Origin: JANXVV01 sp038230975
GTDB lineage: Bacteria; Planctomycetota; Phycisphaerae; Tepidisphaerales; Tepidisphaeraceae
Direction: 5' to 3'
DNA length: 11,787 nucleotides
Assembly: GCA_038230975.1 (NCBI GenBank)
Contig: JBBRMF010000164.1
Span: 1-11,787, forward strand
Shown: positions 1-6,863 of the stretch, in pieces
Layout of the letters: each line of letters starts with the position of its first letter
Position numbering within the stretch: position 1 is the stretch's first letter
The notes under the pieces: model-generated
The model's input: only the letters and a program-made list of their open reading frames with translations
What the model was told of the DNA's origin: nothing
Database searches by the model: none
Translations under genes and position numbers: made by a program

Positions 1-82
1 ATGGCAAGGTGGCAAAGGGCAACTGCAGTCCACCTCGCTTTGAGTAGGGCAATTTAGAGCAAAAGCGGCTATTTGCATGGGA

Positions 83-151
83 GTAGGGTGGGTGTACTCG
101 CCCACCGATTTGCCGAGTGGCACCGCTGGTGGGTGGGTACACCCACCCTAC
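83..151. repeat. REP-like palindromic repeat, family A, copy 1
   Basis: Two 24-nt arms (83-106 and 128-151) are inverted copies of each other with 22 of 24 positions matching, around a 21-nt spacer (107-127). Each arm is itself nearly palindromic: GGTGGGTG, a 4-nt centre, then a complementary half (imperfect in this copy). The element can therefore fold as one long hairpin or as two small stem-loops. A second copy lies at 6776-6844 with the same arm and spacer lengths, and similarity continues about 12 bp past the right arm (CAAAA-TTC-AAC). The arrangement resembles REP/BIME elements mobilised in trans by TnpA-REP (RAYT) enzymes, but no such gene is in the window. Confidence 0.85.
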
Positions 152-173
152 AAAAATTCGAACTGCGCAATAC

Positions 174-323
174 CTAGAGCGTTTTTCAACTTGGTCGGGT
201 GCCACAGGTCGCGGTACTCCGAGACCTGTGCGTGTCATTCACCGAAAAAAGCACAGGTCTGCGAGTACGCCGACCCGTGGCACCTGACACCTAAGCGACC
301 TACCAAGCTGAAAAGTGCTCTAG
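174..323. repeat. 150-bp nested palindromic (MITE-like) element, family B
   Basis: Outer arms 174-195 and 302-323 are inverted copies with 19 of 22 matches; all three differences are transitions. Inside them a second pair of 33-nt arms (199-231 and 251-283) matches at 28 of 33 positions around a 19-nt spacer. Each inner arm is again palindromic: CACAGGTC (203-210) pairs with GACCTGTG (223-230) perfectly, and CACAGGTC (252-259) pairs with GACCCGTG (272-279) at 7 of 8. An 18-nt asymmetric stretch (284-301) lies between the inner and outer right arms. The ends read CTAGAGC and GCTCTAG, as expected for terminal inverted repeats of a small non-autonomous element. It carries no coding sequence. Whether it moves, or is transcribed as a structured RNA, cannot be told from one copy. 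Confidence 0.75.
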
Positions 324-471
324 CAATTCAAGATGGGTCCCACTCTGTGTGAAGCCCTCGCGCGTTTTCGCCGAAGAAGTGATGAGGACCGCTTTCATCC
401 GGCGACTTTTCGGTTGACGGTTCGTACAATGTCTCCGTGCAGATCGCGAAATCGTTGCTTGTCTGGCATCG

Positions 472-477
472 TATAAT
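472..477 (+). promoter_or_regulatory. Candidate -10 box for the glycosyltransferase gene
   Basis: A perfect TATAAT sits 32 bp before the ATG at 510. The expected start of transcription, around 484, would give a leader of about 26 nt containing AGGAA (497-501) 8 nt before that ATG. No good -35 hexamer is present at 16-18 bp spacing, and no TG extension precedes the box, so the call rests on the -10 match and its sensible position only. Confidence 0.4.
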
Positions 478-509
478 CGACGTCTCCCGTCCCGTCAGGA
501 ACCGCTCGC

Positions 510-1886
510 ATGATCGCCTTGTCGGTCCTTTCGTCCGCGCTTCACTCCCCGGTCTCGCACGTTGCCACTTTAGCCATGGCAAACCTGCCAGGCAGTGTTG
601 CGCCGTCGCATTCGTCCATCCGCGACCTGTCAGACCCAACTCAACTGGTCTCTCGCATTTTCACCGCCGATGAGGTGATGTCTCCGTACGTCTACGTCTT
701 CTATGCCTCATTCATCGTTGCTTTCATCTTTACACCCATCATGCGCGCCGTGGCGATCTACTATGGCATCATCGATCAGCCGGATGGACTGCGGAAAATG
801 CATTCCAAGCCGGTCGCGTATCTCGGTGGGATCGCGGTATTTCTGGGTTGGATCTCGGGTTTGGCGTTCAGCCAGTTTCTTCAGACGCACACTGGTGAGC
901 CGACGATTCAGCCGCATTTATATGTCAATTTCAGTATCGTCGTCGGCGCTTCAGTCATTGTGATTCTCGGACTATGGGATGACCTGACCGGCGTGAAGCC
1001 ATGGGCAAAAATTGGGGGTCAGCTCTTTGCGGCTTGCTTCCTTCTGTATTTCGACATTGGCACCCACTGCGCTCGCCCGATGTTCGCGCCGATCAATATT
1101 CGATTGATGAACCTCGCCGGATGGCAGTTCCCTGACTCGCTCGTCACGGTCATCAGTTGCGCGATTGTTTTCTTCGTGGTTGTCGGCTGCTGCAACGCCA
1201 CTAATTTGATGGATGGCCTCGATGGTCTTTGCGGCGGAGTCACCGCCGTCATCGCAGCCGGGTTTCTTTTTCTCGCTGTGAATATTGCCCGCACCAGTGG
1301 TGGAATCAATCCCAATCTCGACGGATTGCGCGTAGTGCTCGGCCTTTCGTTGCTGGGGGCAGTGCTTGGGTTTGTCCCGTACAATTTCAATCCTGCCTCC
1401 ATCTTCATGGGCGACAGCGGCAGCATGTTCCTTGGATTCTCCTGCGCCACAATGATTATTTTGGCCGCGCAGGAAACACACCCAAAATGGTTCCTGGCAT
1501 CACTGGTCATGTTTGCGTTGCCGGTTCTGGATACCACCCTGGCATTTGCGCGGCGATTTGTGAATAAGCGAAGAATCTTTTCCGCCGACCGCCATCATTT
1601 CCACCATCAGATGGTCGCCCGTGGTTTCAGCGTGAAGCAAACTGTTCTCATCAGCTACGGTTTGGCGTTGTTCTTCACGTTTGCCGGTGCGACGGTGGTC
1701 TTCATGCGCACGCGATATGCCGTGGCTTTCTATCTGGTCATTTTCGGATCGCTGATTGTAACGGCTTATAAGATGGGGATGGTCCACGAAAAAACGCGCA
1801 TTGTCACGCGGCAGGCGATGGGCGGTTTTGAAACCGTTTCGCCGGTCAAAACAGTTGAACCGAACAGCGTCATTGAAATTCGCTAA
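510..1886 (+). CDS. WecA/TagO-type undecaprenyl-phosphate sugar-1-phosphate transferase (MraY superfamily)
   Basis: Integral membrane enzyme expected to transfer a sugar-1-phosphate (usually GlcNAc-1-P) from a UDP-sugar to undecaprenyl phosphate, the first lipid-linked step of surface polysaccharide synthesis. In 458-residue numbering the family motifs are in order: MHSKPVAYLGG (97-107), the Mg-binding Asp pair in LWDD (157-158), NLMDGLDG (232-239), FMGDSGS (299-305) and the His-rich loop DRHHFHH (360-366). That loop is of the WecA/TagO type rather than the peptidoglycan MraY type. Many hydrophobic segments follow residue 58. The ATG at 510 has AGGAA 8 nt upstream and a TATAAT box further up, so I keep it, although it gives a 56-residue extension unusual for the family. 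The ATG at 678, with GAGGTG abutting it, would start just before the first membrane segment. No other polysaccharide gene is visible nearby. Family is certain; the sugar used is not. Confidence 0.93.
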   Translation: MIALSVLSSALHSPVSHVATLAMANLPGSVAPSHSSIRDLSDPTQLVSRIFTADEVMSPYVYVFYASFIVAFIFTPIMRAVAIYYGIIDQPDGLRKMHSKPVAYLGGIAVFLGWISGLAFSQFLQTHTGEPTIQPHLYVNFSIVVGASVIVILGLWDDLTGVKPWAKIGGQLFAACFLLYFDIGTHCARPMFAPINIRLMNLAGWQFPDSLVTVISCAIVFFVVVGCCNATNLMDGLDGLCGGVTAVIAAGFLFLAVNIARTSGGINPNLDGLRVVLGLSLLGAVLGFVPYNFNPASIFMGDSGSMFLGFSCATMIILAAQETHPKWFLASLVMFALPVLDTTLAFARRFVNKRRIFSADRHHFHHQMVARGFSVKQTVLISYGLALFFTFAGATVVFMRTRYAVAFYLVIFGSLIVTAYKMGMVHEKTRIVTRQAMGGFETVSPVKTVEPNSVIEIR

Positions 1887-2054
1887 CCCACTGCGATCTA
1901 CCCGGCGCCATCGACCCTCCAAAGTTAGAACCACCTGCACGACACATTCCTGAATATAGGGAATTTCCCGAAGCGCCATTTCGTTCAGTTTTTCTGATCC
2001 GGCCATACCGCCGTCTTTCTTGATTCGTGCGCGTGTTACTTGTCAGATGATCTT

Positions 2055-2861
2055 ATGCCCTACGTCTTCAAACACCGTCGCCCGCCCGAACCCTGGAGCA
2101 TCTTCAGAAAGAAATCGCTTCATGCCCTGCTCACACCACTCTATTTCGGGAATTGGATCGGTGAATGGATCGCCTATTTTCTGGGCAAGTGGTCGATCTT
2201 TGAAGTGCTGGAATATGTGGGAAGTTTCTCAATTCTACTGGCGGTGATTTTCTACTTTGCGGATTCGGGCGATCGTCTGAAACAAAAGCACTATCAGGCA
2301 TGGCAGGTCATCAACACCGCACAGGGTAAAGGAGGGAGCGGCGGGCGAATCGAGGCGCTGCACGATTTGAATGAAGACCACGTTCCGCTGGTCGGTGTCG
2401 ATGTGTCCGATGCCTACCTTCAAGACTTGAAATTGATCGGGGCCGATCTTCGGCGCAGCGACCTGCGCGCCACGGATTTGCGGCGAGCGGCGTTTCGACG
2501 ATCAAATCTCGAAGCGGCCAATCTTCGATCTGCGAATCTGCGGAACGCCGATTTCTCACTGTGTAATCTCAGCGACGCCAACCTACGCGATGCGGATTGC
2601 TTTGAGGCTCGATTCAATCATGCGAATCTCCAGGGAATCAATTTCGAGCGAGCCGACCTTCGAAATGCGAACGTGAGCGAAGTCCAAAATTGGAAAACAA
2701 TTCAATCGATTCGCCTGGCCAACATTCACGGCGTTCAGTCCGCGCCGGCGGGTTTTCTGAAATGGGCATTGGAGAATGGCGCAGTCGATATCGCCGATAA
2801 CGCTGCGTGGGATCGACAGCTCGAACCACGCTCGACCACTCAACCGGCGGCGTCTCACTGA
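2055..2861 (+). CDS. Membrane-anchored pentapeptide-repeat protein
   Basis: A 268-residue protein starting at the ATG at 2055; a TTG at 2040 would add five residues, and neither has a clear ribosome binding site. Residues about 51-69 (after the EVLEYVG stretch) form one hydrophobic membrane segment. A basic linker then carries the phrase QAWQVINTAQGKG-SGGRIEALHDLN, seen in membrane pentapeptide-repeat proteins of several phyla. From about residue 112 to 210 there are pentapeptide repeats of the A(D/N)LRxx type (for example ADLRR, SDLRA, ANLRS, ANLRN, ANLQG, ADLRN), which fold as a right-handed quadrilateral beta-helix. The C-terminus ends in a Thr-Thr-Gln-Pro patch. The biochemical role of this type is unknown; it probably presents the beta-helix for protein contacts. 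The 168-bp gap from the upstream gene holds no terminator I can see. Its stop codon is 1 bp from the stop of the opposing peptidase gene. Confidence 0.85.
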   Translation: MPYVFKHRRPPEPWSIFRKKSLHALLTPLYFGNWIGEWIAYFLGKWSIFEVLEYVGSFSILLAVIFYFADSGDRLKQKHYQAWQVINTAQGKGGSGGRIEALHDLNEDHVPLVGVDVSDAYLQDLKLIGADLRRSDLRATDLRRAAFRRSNLEAANLRSANLRNADFSLCNLSDANLRDADCFEARFNHANLQGINFERADLRNANVSEVQNWKTIQSIRLANIHGVQSAPAGFLKWALENGAVDIADNAAWDRQLEPRSTTQPAASH

Positions 2862-2862
2862 A

Positions 2863-5121
2863 TCAATGGCTACCCGCCGATCCCAGCAAATGGTGAGTCA
2901 GAAACTCCAATCTCTTTCGTGATCCGTACGGTGTTTCGGCTGCACCATGATGAGCACCGGTCACGACAACCAGATCGAAATCCTTGTCGGCCTTCTCAAG
3001 CGCGTTGACCACTTGCATCGTGGAAGAAGGGTCGACGTTGTCATCCAATTCCCCAAAGATAAGCATCAGCTTGCCTTGAAGTAAACCCGCGTTCACGGCA
3101 TTGGAGTTGGCGGCATATTCCGGGCCGATCGGCCATCCCATCCACTGTTCATTCCACCAGATCTTATCCATCCGATTGTCGTGACAACCGCAGTCGGCGA
3201 CGGAAACTTTGTAGAAGTCGTTGTGCCAGAGAACGGCCGCCATCGCATTTTGTGCGCCCGCCGAACCCCCATAAATGCCGACTCTGCTCAGGTCCATCGC
3301 CGGATGCGATTGCGCGGCGGCTTTGATCCACGCGATGCGATCCGGGAAGCCGGCATCCTTCAGATTTTTCCAACATACATCGTGAAACGATTTTCTACGT
3401 CCTGAAGTTCCCATGCCGTCGCATTGCACGACGATCATTCCGCGATCGGCGATTTGCTGCTGGTGGCCCAATCTAGCGCGAAAGGCTTTGGGAGTAAAAA
3501 AATCCTGCGGGCCCGCGTAGATGTTTTCGACCACGGGATATTTTTTGTTCGGATCATAGTCGCGCGGGAACACGATGATGCCATGGATATCGGTCGCACC
3601 ATCACGCCCCTTGGCGGTGAACCGCTCTGGCCATCGGCCACCCCGGCTCGACAAAACTTCATGTGCGTCCGCCTCCTCCAATCTGCAAATGAGGGTGCCC
3701 GTCTCGGCATTTCGTAGTTCATTGATCGGAGCCAAATCGACGCGCGACCAGGTATCGATCAGGAATCGTTCATCAGGGGACCACTGAACACTGTGAGTGC
3801 CGTCGCCTTCCGTAAGAATCGTGAATTCCGAACCATCGAAATTAGCGCGACACAGGTGCGTGTAATACGGATCCTGCCCGACGCGAACGCCTCCGGCGCG
3901 GAACCAGATTTGTCGGGTTTGCTCGTTTACTTTAACGACCGATTGAACCACGAATTGACCGGAGGTGATCGTATTTTTCATTTTGCCCGACTTGGCATCG
4001 ACCAGGTACAGGTGATTCCAGCCGTCGCGCTCCGACATCCAGATCAATTCATTGTCACTGATCCAATTGCAATAGAATTTTCCCGAGTAGTCGATGAACG
4101 TTTTCGAGGTTTCCTCAACGACGTTTTTCACCGAACCGTCTGCGGCATTCACCGCCAATAGGCGCAGGGCCTGATGCCCTCGCTGATTGAACAGGAATGT
4201 AAAGTGAGAGGAGTCGGCGGCCCAGCGCAGATCGTCAATGGACCAGGGGTTGGCAAACAATTCGTCGTTAATAGAAATAAGCTTTCGCGATGCGACTTGA
4301 AAAAGCCGCGGACGGGGATGGGCAATTTTGTCGCCGGGCTTTAGATAGTTGAGCGTTCGAAGTTTGGGTTGAAGTTGATCTTTCGGTGAAGATTCGACCG
4401 TGTAGATCTTGTGCTCTTGCGCAGCCTCCTCTCGAAAGGCAACCAGATACTGCGAATCGGGCGACCACCACATTTGATTCAGCGAGTAGCCGTCACCGGG
4501 CTTGCCATCTTCACTGAGTGGCTGGGATTCATCCCCATGCACTGCTTTTAGAAAAAGATTGTCGTTTGAGACCGATACAATCCATTTGCCATCGGGTGAG
4601 TTTCTTGCGCTCAAGGCGTCGTTGTTGGGATTGCCGCGCCGTCGCCTGTTGCGCGCCGGCGGGTTGTTCGTGGGCTGTGTAGTGGCAATCGGCTTCTCCT
4701 GGGTGGCAGGTGGTGAAATGGAATCTATTTCATACGTGTTCAGGAAAAGCCGCCAGCTTTTTCCTCCACCAGTGAGAACGACTGCCTTCGCGTCAGAATC
4801 AAAATCCAGCTTATCGACGGGGAGATGATTCGCAGTCAATTTTTGACCAGTCGCCTTACTCAGTGCGGCCGCCGCGCGAGCGTGATCGAACGCGAGCAAT
4901 CTTGTGCCATGCTCTGCGTCCACAACGACAAACTCGCTGGCTTCGCCAGCAAGTTGATTTCGATACCAAAAACGAGCGTTGTTTCCAAACCAGTGTGGCT
5001 CGACCCGATCCCTATAAATCATCGGGACGGCCGCAACCCCGGAAGATGGCGCCATCATCCCAAACGCCATCAGCAATAAAACCGGCAGAATCCTTAGACG
5101 AGGACGTGATTGATACCGCAT
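2863..5121 (-). CDS. Secreted DPP-IV-like serine peptidase, family S9 (prolyl oligopeptidase clan)
   Basis: A 752-residue exported peptidase. The start is placed at the ATG whose reverse complement lies at 5119-5121: it has GGAA 8 nt upstream (5130-5133) and directly precedes a signal peptide (basic MRYQSRPRLR, hydrophobic core, cleavage near VAA-VP at residue 31). The open frame continues to 5238, but that part has no signal-like sequence. Residues about 34-480 fit the DPP-IV N-terminal beta-propeller, with blade-like phrases (SPDGKWIVS, WSPDSQYLVAF, WSPDERFLIDTW). A Pro/Thr/Gln/Arg-rich insert lies near 135-170. The C-terminal alpha/beta-hydrolase domain has Ser620 in GGSAG, Asp693 in ELDDN and His725 in AHHG, placed by analogy with DPP-IV. 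The elbow GGSAG replaces the usual GWSYG. Expected role: periplasmic or extracellular cleavage of peptides, often after Pro or Ala; substrate preference cannot be read from sequence. Confidence 0.92.
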   Translation of the reverse strand: MRYQSRPRLRILPVLLLMAFGMMAPSSGVAAVPMIYRDRVEPHWFGNNARFWYRNQLAGEASEFVVVDAEHGTRLLAFDHARAAAALSKATGQKLTANHLPVDKLDFDSDAKAVVLTGGGKSWRLFLNTYEIDSISPPATQEKPIATTQPTNNPPARNRRRRGNPNNDALSARNSPDGKWIVSVSNDNLFLKAVHGDESQPLSEDGKPGDGYSLNQMWWSPDSQYLVAFREEAAQEHKIYTVESSPKDQLQPKLRTLNYLKPGDKIAHPRPRLFQVASRKLISINDELFANPWSIDDLRWAADSSHFTFLFNQRGHQALRLLAVNAADGSVKNVVEETSKTFIDYSGKFYCNWISDNELIWMSERDGWNHLYLVDAKSGKMKNTITSGQFVVQSVVKVNEQTRQIWFRAGGVRVGQDPYYTHLCRANFDGSEFTILTEGDGTHSVQWSPDERFLIDTWSRVDLAPINELRNAETGTLICRLEEADAHEVLSSRGGRWPERFTAKGRDGATDIHGIIVFPRDYDPNKKYPVVENIYAGPQDFFTPKAFRARLGHQQQIADRGMIVVQCDGMGTSGRRKSFHDVCWKNLKDAGFPDRIAWIKAAAQSHPAMDLSRVGIYGGSAGAQNAMAAVLWHNDFYKVSVADCGCHDNRMDKIWWNEQWMGWPIGPEYAANSNAVNAGLLQGKLMLIFGELDDNVDPSSTMQVVNALEKADKDFDLVVVTGAHHGAAETPYGSRKRLEFLTHHLLGSAGSH

Positions 5122-5261
5122 AGGGATAGTTCCAATCTGATTTAAAGCCAGGAATCCGGCCTGGGTCTCCGTTGCATGATAGTCTGTGGCTTCATGGTCT
5201 GTTGCAACTGCAATATTGCGACGTACGATTGTGGTCAATGGCTTATCTCGGAGTACTTCGA

Positions 5262-6764
5262 ATGAATCGAATCAGATTGTGGCAAACGGGCATCCTGGCG
5301 ACGTCGGGCATTTTGATGTGTTGTGCAGGATTCTGCGGAACGCACCTGATCTGGACGCTCGGTCCCGATAGCGCTTTTGCGGCCCCTGAAACTCCGCCGG
5401 ATATCGCAGCGAAAATTCAGCAAGCCGACGAACTCGCTGAGAAAAGAGAGTTTGCCGGCGCGATCGCCATTTATAAGGAAATCTTGCAAGTCTCTCCCAA
5501 CCTGGACGACGTGCGAAAGAAGCTCCTTTTCCTGAGCCCGGCAGATGCATCCGAACATTTTGCCGCAATCCTGAAACTCCATCCGGAAGATGCCAATGCA
5601 AGATTTGAGCTGTCCCGTGCCCTCTATCGCCTGGGCAAAACCAGTGAGGCGATTTCGGAATTGAATGAAGTGGTTCGTTCCCATCCTGAAATGCGCGCTG
5701 CGCGAAAAAATTTGGGCATTATCTACATGAAGACAGATCGGCTCATGGAGGCCGCATCGCTTTACGGGGATGCACTCCGACTCTGGCCGAATGAAGCGGA
5801 TGTTTACAACGACTACGGTGTGGTGCTCGTTCGACTTGACGATCAGGAGGCAGCGCTTAAAAATTTTCAGGAAGCGGTTCGCCTGAATCCACGCCATGTC
5901 GACGGGCAATACAATCTCGGCTTGTTGCTCATGAATCGATGGCAGCTTGATAAGGCCGCCGTTCATTTTACGGCTGCATTGGACGTCAACCCGAACTATG
6001 CCGACGCCCATTACAACCTCGGGCGTACTCTCTTGCGACAAGGCAAAGCAGAGGAAGCATTGCTCCGCTTCCGAAAGGTGATGGAACTCAACGCGCCAAG
6101 CGCGGATCTCTATTACAACGCCGGTCTGGGTCTTGCGCGTCTTGGACGAGAGAAGGAAGCCATCGCGCGCTTCTCTGAATCGCTGCGACAGGATCCGGGA
6201 AATGCAGATGCTCACTTCGAGTTGGGTAAGGCGTTCCTTCGTTATGGGAAGGTGGCGCTGGCGATCCCGCAATTTCGAGCGGTCATCAAGAATCGTCCGA
6301 CCGATGTCGATGCCATTCGACAGCTTGCCGTGGCGCTAAATCACACCGGGAAAATTGACGAAGCGATTGCCCGCTACAGAGACGCACTGCATCTTCGTCC
6401 TGACTATTCCGAAGCCATGAATGGATTGGCGTGGATTCTGGCGACCACGCCTGATGCGGAGCACCGTGATCCGGTGACAGCTTTAAAGCTGGCGCAGGCG
6501 GCGGTCGATCAGGGAAATCGCCAAACTCCGTTGGAGCTCGATACGCTTGCCACCGCGCAGGCGGCGGCAGGACAGTATGAGTTGGCGGTGAAATCCGAAC
6601 AGGCCGCAATTGCCGCGGCAGTCGTGCTGAAAAACCCCGGTTTCCAAAAAGAGTTGGAGATGCGCCTGAAATTATTCCAGGAAAGCCATCCTTACATTGA
6701 AGTGCCAAAGCCAACGACACTCCCCGCCACGACCCAAGCAGCTACCCAACCCGCAAAGCCATAG
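5262..6764 (+). CDS. Exported tetratricopeptide-repeat (TPR) protein
   Basis: A 500-residue protein made almost wholly of TPR units. The ATG at 5262 is chosen because GGAG (5250-5253) lies 8 nt upstream and the N-terminus then reads as a signal peptide (MNRIRLWQ, hydrophobic stretch, likely cleavage after the AFA at 38-40); the frame itself opens at 5172. Roughly nine to ten 34-residue TPRs run from about 48 to 385, with clear consensus phrases such as YNLGLLL, AHYNLGRTLLRQGKAEEAL and AHFELGKAFLRYGK. Next comes a divergent helical pair (MNGLAWILATTPD near 391, LDTLATAQAAAGQYELAV near 426) and a Thr/Gln/Pro/Ala-rich tail. TPR arrays bind other proteins; the partner is unknown. The gene is divergent from the S9 peptidase (140 bp between starts) and convergent with the CRTAC1-like lipoprotein gene, a family often found beside or fused to TPRs in planctomycetes. 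Confidence 0.9.
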   Translation: MNRIRLWQTGILATSGILMCCAGFCGTHLIWTLGPDSAFAAPETPPDIAAKIQQADELAEKREFAGAIAIYKEILQVSPNLDDVRKKLLFLSPADASEHFAAILKLHPEDANARFELSRALYRLGKTSEAISELNEVVRSHPEMRAARKNLGIIYMKTDRLMEAASLYGDALRLWPNEADVYNDYGVVLVRLDDQEAALKNFQEAVRLNPRHVDGQYNLGLLLMNRWQLDKAAVHFTAALDVNPNYADAHYNLGRTLLRQGKAEEALLRFRKVMELNAPSADLYYNAGLGLARLGREKEAIARFSESLRQDPGNADAHFELGKAFLRYGKVALAIPQFRAVIKNRPTDVDAIRQLAVALNHTGKIDEAIARYRDALHLRPDYSEAMNGLAWILATTPDAEHRDPVTALKLAQAAVDQGNRQTPLELDTLATAQAAAGQYELAVKSEQAAIAAAVVLKNPGFQKELEMRLKLFQESHPYIEVPKPTTLPATTQAATQPAKP

Positions 6765-6775
6765 GGCTCACAGTT

Positions 6776-6844
6776 GTGGGGTGGGTGTACTCACCCACCG
6801 ATTTTCCCAGTGACAAGGACGGTGGGTGAGTACACCCACCCTAC
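6776..6844. repeat. REP-like palindromic repeat, family A, copy 2 (between convergent genes)
   Basis: Arms 6776-6799 and 6821-6844 are inverted copies with 23 of 24 matches around a 21-nt spacer. Within each arm, GGTGGGTG and CACCCACC pair perfectly around a 4-nt centre (TACT on the left, AGTA on the right). It can fold as one 24-bp hairpin or as two tandem 8-bp stem-loops. It is the partner of the copy at 83-151. It fills most of the 99-bp gap between the TPR stop and the opposing lipoprotein stop, so it could end transcription from both sides, but no U-rich tract follows the stem on either strand. Confidence 0.88.
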
Positions 6845-6863
6845 AAAACTTCCAACCGGTTGT

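Larger units (their letters stand above)
1..509. other. Repeat-rich non-coding region upstream of the glycosyltransferase gene
   Basis: I find no convincing protein gene here. The short open frames that cross it have no recognisable domain and run straight through palindromic DNA. The region holds two separate palindromic elements (83-151 and 174-323) only 22 bp apart, then about 150 bp of ordinary-looking sequence ending in a TATAAT box and a Shine-Dalgarno-like AGGAA just before the first gene. Bases 1-82 show no feature I can name; they may be the 3' flank of a gene that ends outside the window. Confidence 0.6.

Noticed and set aside
174..323. CRISPR array or tRNA-like RNA in the palindromic upstream region
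   Set aside because: The repeats are inverted rather than direct, with no regular spacers, and no cloverleaf or anticodon arm can be drawn.
414..430. TTGACG followed by TACAAT as a sigma-70 promoter
   Set aside because: The two hexamers are only 5 bp apart, far below the 16-18 bp needed.
1959..1969. GGGAATTTCCC palindrome after the glycosyltransferase gene as a terminator
   Set aside because: The stem is five base pairs with a one-base centre and no T-run, so it cannot act as an intrinsic terminator.
1500..2006. Leftward open frame beginning MAGSEKLNEMALREIP, antisense to the 3' end of the glycosyltransferase gene
   Set aside because: Only about 40 codons lie outside the transferase gene, the rest mirrors a certain coding region, no domain is recognisable and no good ribosome binding site precedes it. 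The first 40 residues look somewhat protein-like, so a decayed fragment is possible but unsupported.
5160..5239. Leftward promoter TTGACC-17 bp-TATTGC for the S9 peptidase
   Set aside because: The -35 match is good and the spacing is right, but the -10 matches at only three of six positions. It is too weak to list.
5235..6272. Long leftward open frame (345 codons) opposite the TPR gene
   Set aside because: It is the antisense shadow of a clear TPR repeat array and shows no domain, signal or ribosome binding site of its own.
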